From Treponema berlinense (GTDB taxonomy: Bacteria > Spirochaetota > Spirochaetia > Treponematales > Treponemataceae): a stretch of DNA of 39,492 nucleotides. Below, piece after piece: positions 37,474-39,492 of this stretch. Each line of letters opens with the position of its first letter. Position 1 is the stretch's first letter. The notes beneath the pieces are model-generated. The model did not search any database, had not been told where the DNA came from, and was given only the letters and a program-made list of their open reading frames with translations. The stretch is taken from NCBI RefSeq assembly GCF_900167025.1, contig NZ_FUXC01000015.1:1-39492 (forward strand). The letters run 5' to 3'. A program made the position numbers and the translations under genes.

Positions 37474-38459
37474 TATTTCCCGCCTCCGAATACCATATCT
37501 ACAAAACGAATATTTCTATGAGTTTCCCAATCTTTAATAATGCAGTAAATGCCATTGTGTTTTCGGTTGTCACCTTTTGTACATCCAACACAAGGTTTTG
37601 AAATTATTCTTCGTTCAAACAAATCTTCATCAATAATTTCTTTTGTGCAGCATGAGTTTGGAATTACGAACTTAATTCCATCCATCTGCCAGATATTCCA
37701 GGCAATTACTTTAGCAAAGCCAACTAAATCTTGTGTTTCAAGTTTTTCATTGAACTTTGCTTCGTAGTATTCTGCAATTGTAAACAAAAGGTTTTCTCGG
37801 GCGATTAGTACATTATCACCTTGCCAGTCAAAACCATAAACATTTTGAACAGCACTATAAGCCCATTTAATCCAATCTTCACGAGTTTCTGTGTTTTCAC
37901 TAACAATTCTGAGTTTTCTATCCAAGATACCGATTCTATTGGGAACTTCAATATATTCCCCAGTAACTGCATCATAGCGACTTGTAATATAAGGAGCCTC
38001 TCCACAGCTCATTTCAAGTCTTTTTGAAAGAATATAGTCTTGCCATGTTTTCTTTTCAGATTCTGGAAATACAACCTTTTCATTGTTTATTTCCCAAGAG
38101 TTTTCCTTATCAAAATTGAAAACATCTTTTCGTCCAAACCATTCTTCATCAACCTTATTGTTTTGCATATTGCAAATCCAACTTGGCGTAAACACTTCCG
38201 CTTTCTGACGAACTCTCTGCTGTTGTTCTGTTTTCGATTTTTCAATTCTAGGCTTTATAATTCCGCCATGACGAGATGTTATTAATTCAATTTTGATTTC
38301 TTTCTCAGCAGCATAAGAAAAACCATATTTGGAGTAATTATCAGTTGCCCATATGATGTTATTGCCAGTTGTTTTATCTTTTAAAAGAATTGATAGAAGT
38401 TCTGGTTCAATTTTGAGAAGGTCATTTTCTTTTATATCAATAGTTTTCTCGGACAGCAA
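37473..38459 (-). CDS. Companion R-M gene ('restriction endonuclease subunit M'-type)
   Basis: Proteins of this type are found directly before GIY-YIG/helicase/Eco57I-methylase genes and are annotated 'subunit M', although I see no AdoMet motif here. This 328-aa protein has QKAEVFTPSWICNMQNN (similar to the conserved segment that precedes motif I in many N6 methyltransferases), IIWATDNYSKYGF, and a Cys-rich C-terminal cluster (SCCTKEI, KPCVGCTKGD, GIYCII) that may bind zinc. The best start is TTG at 38459 with GGAAGTGG upstream; no ATG is available before an in-frame stop. It follows the HTH gene by 56 nt. Function: inferred regulator or structural partner of the single-chain enzyme. Confidence 0.72.
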   Translation of the reverse strand: MLSEKTIDIKENDLLKIEPELLSILLKDKTTGNNIIWATDNYSKYGFSYAAEKEIKIELITSRHGGIIKPRIEKSKTEQQQRVRQKAEVFTPSWICNMQNNKVDEEWFGRKDVFNFDKENSWEINNEKVVFPESEKKTWQDYILSKRLEMSCGEAPYITSRYDAVTGEYIEVPNRIGILDRKLRIVSENTETREDWIKWAYSAVQNVYGFDWQGDNVLIARENLLFTIAEYYEAKFNEKLETQDLVGFAKVIAWNIWQMDGIKFVIPNSCCTKEIIDEDLFERRIISKPCVGCTKGDNRKHNGIYCIIKDWETHRNIRFVDMVFGGGK

Positions 38460-38496
38460 TTTTTTCCACTTCCAATTCTTTATTCTATCACATCAC

Positions 38497-38515
38497 AGTG
38501 TCATTAAACGACACT
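38497..38515 (-). promoter_or_regulatory. Hairpin between the right HTH gene and the companion R-M gene
   Basis: AGTGTC and GACACT form a 6-bp inverted repeat with a 7-nt centre just after the HTH stop. No T-run follows, so it is more likely an operator or an mRNA structure tuning expression of the downstream gene than a terminator. Confidence 0.35.
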
Positions 38516-38725
38516 TTATTTATTTTCCCTAAAAGAAACTATATCCCCAATATCACAGTCCAGTGCGATACATATTTTTTTAAGGCTTTCCATAGAGATA
38601 AACTCACCTTTGCTGAGTTTTGCAAGGATATTGGTAGAAATACCAGCAAGAGGGATTAATTCTGTTTTATTTTTAATTCCTCTATCAATAAGGCGAATCC
38701 AAAGTTTTTTATAATCTACATCCAT
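38516..38725 (-). CDS. Small Cro/C1-type HTH regulator heading the right defence operon
   Basis: This 69-aa HTH_26-type protein is a close paralogue of the one at 10658 (51 of the first 62 residues identical, including KNKTELIPLAGISTNILAKL with one change). I chose the ATG at 38725, aligning exactly with the paralogue; a longer frame to 38812 has no ribosome site and would read through the promoter. TATAAT ends 7 nt before the ATG, so the mRNA is near leaderless. It precedes a ~20-kb same-strand run: R-M, SIR2-STAND, DUF1016 domain and Wadjet. It is a candidate controller of that set. Confidence 0.88.
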   Translation of the reverse strand: MDVDYKKLWIRLIDRGIKNKTELIPLAGISTNILAKLSKGEFISMESLKKICIALDCDIGDIVSFRENK

Positions 38726-38732
38726 GCTGATA

Positions 38733-38776
38733 ATTATATCATATAAATTGTAATTTTTGTTAAAAAATATCACGAT
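38733..38776 (-). promoter_or_regulatory. Promoter and possible operator of the right defence operon
   Basis: TATAAT (38738-38733), TAACAAAAAT (38762-38753) and ATCGTGAT (38776-38769) occur in the same order, with the same 6-nt gap between the last two, as before the left HTH gene. The spacer between blocks differs by one base. This is good evidence for a shared regulatory region. Confidence 0.6.
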
Positions 38777-38869
38777 TTCGCAATTTTGAAATTTTAAGTT
38801 TAATGATAACACACTTCACCAGACTTAAACTGACTATAAATTAAATCAAATAACTATGGGAGGCATTAG

Positions 38870-39163
38870 ATGTTTACAAGGTTTAATTTAAAGAACTCGA
38901 AAGGTGATGCAATGGTACTAATTGACCAGTACTCTGTTTTACTGGCAACGGTCTATCTTAAACTTGGGAAGAGCAGGAAACGAAGTGAGTTTGAAGAAAA
39001 GTTCGCTGATACAAATGAAGATTTTATAGATTCAAAATATCATTTCTCACATTATAGGGATTTTTTACCTTTACTCAAAAATTACATAACAAATACCCCA
39101 TCTAAATACAAAGCGAAAAAATATCAAACACTTTTTGAATACATGAAAAAAACGGAATTATGA
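38870..39163 (+). CDS. Small protein of unknown function, divergent from the HTH gene
   Basis: This 97-aa protein has a good ribosome site (GGGAGG, 6 nt before the ATG). It is a basic, helical protein with no motif I recognise (IDQYSVLLATVYLKLG; FSHYRDFLPLLKNYI). It ends at an IS21-type element boundary, so it may be a truncated gene. It is the only non-transposon gene on the + strand and is transcribed away from the HTH-led operon. Confidence 0.55.
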   Translation: MFTRFNLKNSKGDAMVLIDQYSVLLATVYLKLGKSRKRSEFEEKFADTNEDFIDSKYHFSHYRDFLPLLKNYITNTPSKYKAKKYQTLFEYMKKTEL

Positions 39164-39492
39164 TTATTCCGCGTGAAAAGCACCATCAAATTCAAATTTG
39201 AGCAACAGCAATTCACGCGTGGAGCACCACTAATATTTAGTAGAGCACCAAAAAATTATTTATGCATTTTTGCACAGAATTCACGCATATTCATTGAACC
39301 GGTTTCAACAAAGATTGCATTGTGAACTATACGGTCAAGAATAGCATCTGCATGGACTCCACCACCAAGACGGTCAAACCAGTCATCTTTCTTGTACTGG
39401 GTACAGAAAATTGTGGAAGCTTCGTCATGACGGCGTTCAATCAGTTCAAAAATAAAATGCTGTTCTTCATCAGAAATATCATCCATCAGCCA
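39164..39492 (-). mobile_element. Edge of a second IS21-family element
   Basis: The element starts close to 39164 and leaves the window. Its end contains three spaced copies of AGCACCA (39189, 39225, 39244 areas), like the multiple terminal repeats of IS21 elements, followed by an istB frame. The exact tip is not determined because the other end is not present. Confidence 0.65.
39256..39492 (-). CDS. istB: IS21-family helper ATPase IstB, C-terminal part (runs off the window)
   Basis: The last ~78 residues of an IstB protein are present: FELIERRHDEASTIFC, then DDWFDRLGGG, ADAILDRIVHNAI and SMNMREF, all typical of the common IstB subgroup after Walker B. The frame is open to the right edge. 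It is not the same subgroup as the IstB at 28422, so these are two different IS21 elements. Confidence 0.9.
   Translation of the reverse strand, partial: WLMDDISDEEQHFIFELIERRHDEASTIFCTQYKKDDWFDRLGGGVHADAILDRIVHNAIFVETGSMNMREFCAKMHK

Noticed and set aside
18797-38725. Retron or reverse-transcriptase-based system
   Set aside because: No reverse transcriptase motif (YxDD) or msr/msd-like structure was found in this run.
38726-38812. Longer N terminus for the right HTH gene
   Set aside because: The extension covers the TATAAT box and shared upstream blocks, and the paralogue starts at the shorter position.

Overview
The window is an AT-rich bacterial accessory region packed with anti-phage and anti-plasmid genes, interrupted by insertion sequences and remnants of integrated elements. 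Shine-Dalgarno sites, sigma70-like TATAAT boxes, the mix of DUF4143- and DUF234-type ATPases with Fic proteins, and overall protein style suggest a gut or rumen spirochaete of the Treponema type. This is a style judgement without a marker gene; a Firmicutes host cannot be excluded. Nearly all real genes lie on the minus strand.

Left defence operon (about 10.7 kb down to 0.55 kb). A 71-aa Cro/C1-type HTH protein leads hsdM, a Fic protein and hsdS (fic and hsdS overlap by ATGA), then a Cys/His-cluster protein, a broken AlbA/Schlafen-type gene, a two-TM possible abortive-infection protein, an AAA ATPase with its own promoter, and the N-terminal fifth or so of hsdR. hsdR is cut by an IS3-family element (1-~543), and its nuclease motif appears to have Tyr in place of the usual Asp.

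Middle (10.7-18.7 kb). This part holds a decayed mobilisable element (Mob/Pre relaxase, DnaC-like loader, replication-protein tail), a second autonomous Fic gene with a striking operator, a ParB-like gene ending at an in-frame amber, an intact tyrosine integrase, a 3' tRNA-Met(CAT) fragment that is probably an att site, and an AAA/DUF234 ATPase with a palindromic operator.

Right defence operon (38.7 kb down to 18.8 kb). A close paralogue of the left HTH protein leads a 328-aa R-M companion gene and a single-chain GIY-YIG/helicase/N6-adenine methyltransferase (now split by a 1-nt frameshift and a TAG). These are followed by a SIR2-STAND (Avs5-like) gene, a DUF1016 N-domain fragment, and a complete Wadjet jetABCD set. 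An intact IS21-family element (26977-29332, 4-bp duplication TCGT) splits the SIR2-STAND gene; removing it and one duplication copy restores one open frame exactly.

The two operons share paralogous HTH regulators, the same upstream sequence blocks, and almost leaderless starts, so they look like two modules under related control. At the right edge are a small unknown + strand gene and the start of another IS21-type element. Several defence genes are broken (hsdR, AlbA-type, single-chain R-M, SIR2-STAND). Wadjet, hsdM/hsdS, both Fic genes and both ATPases look intact.
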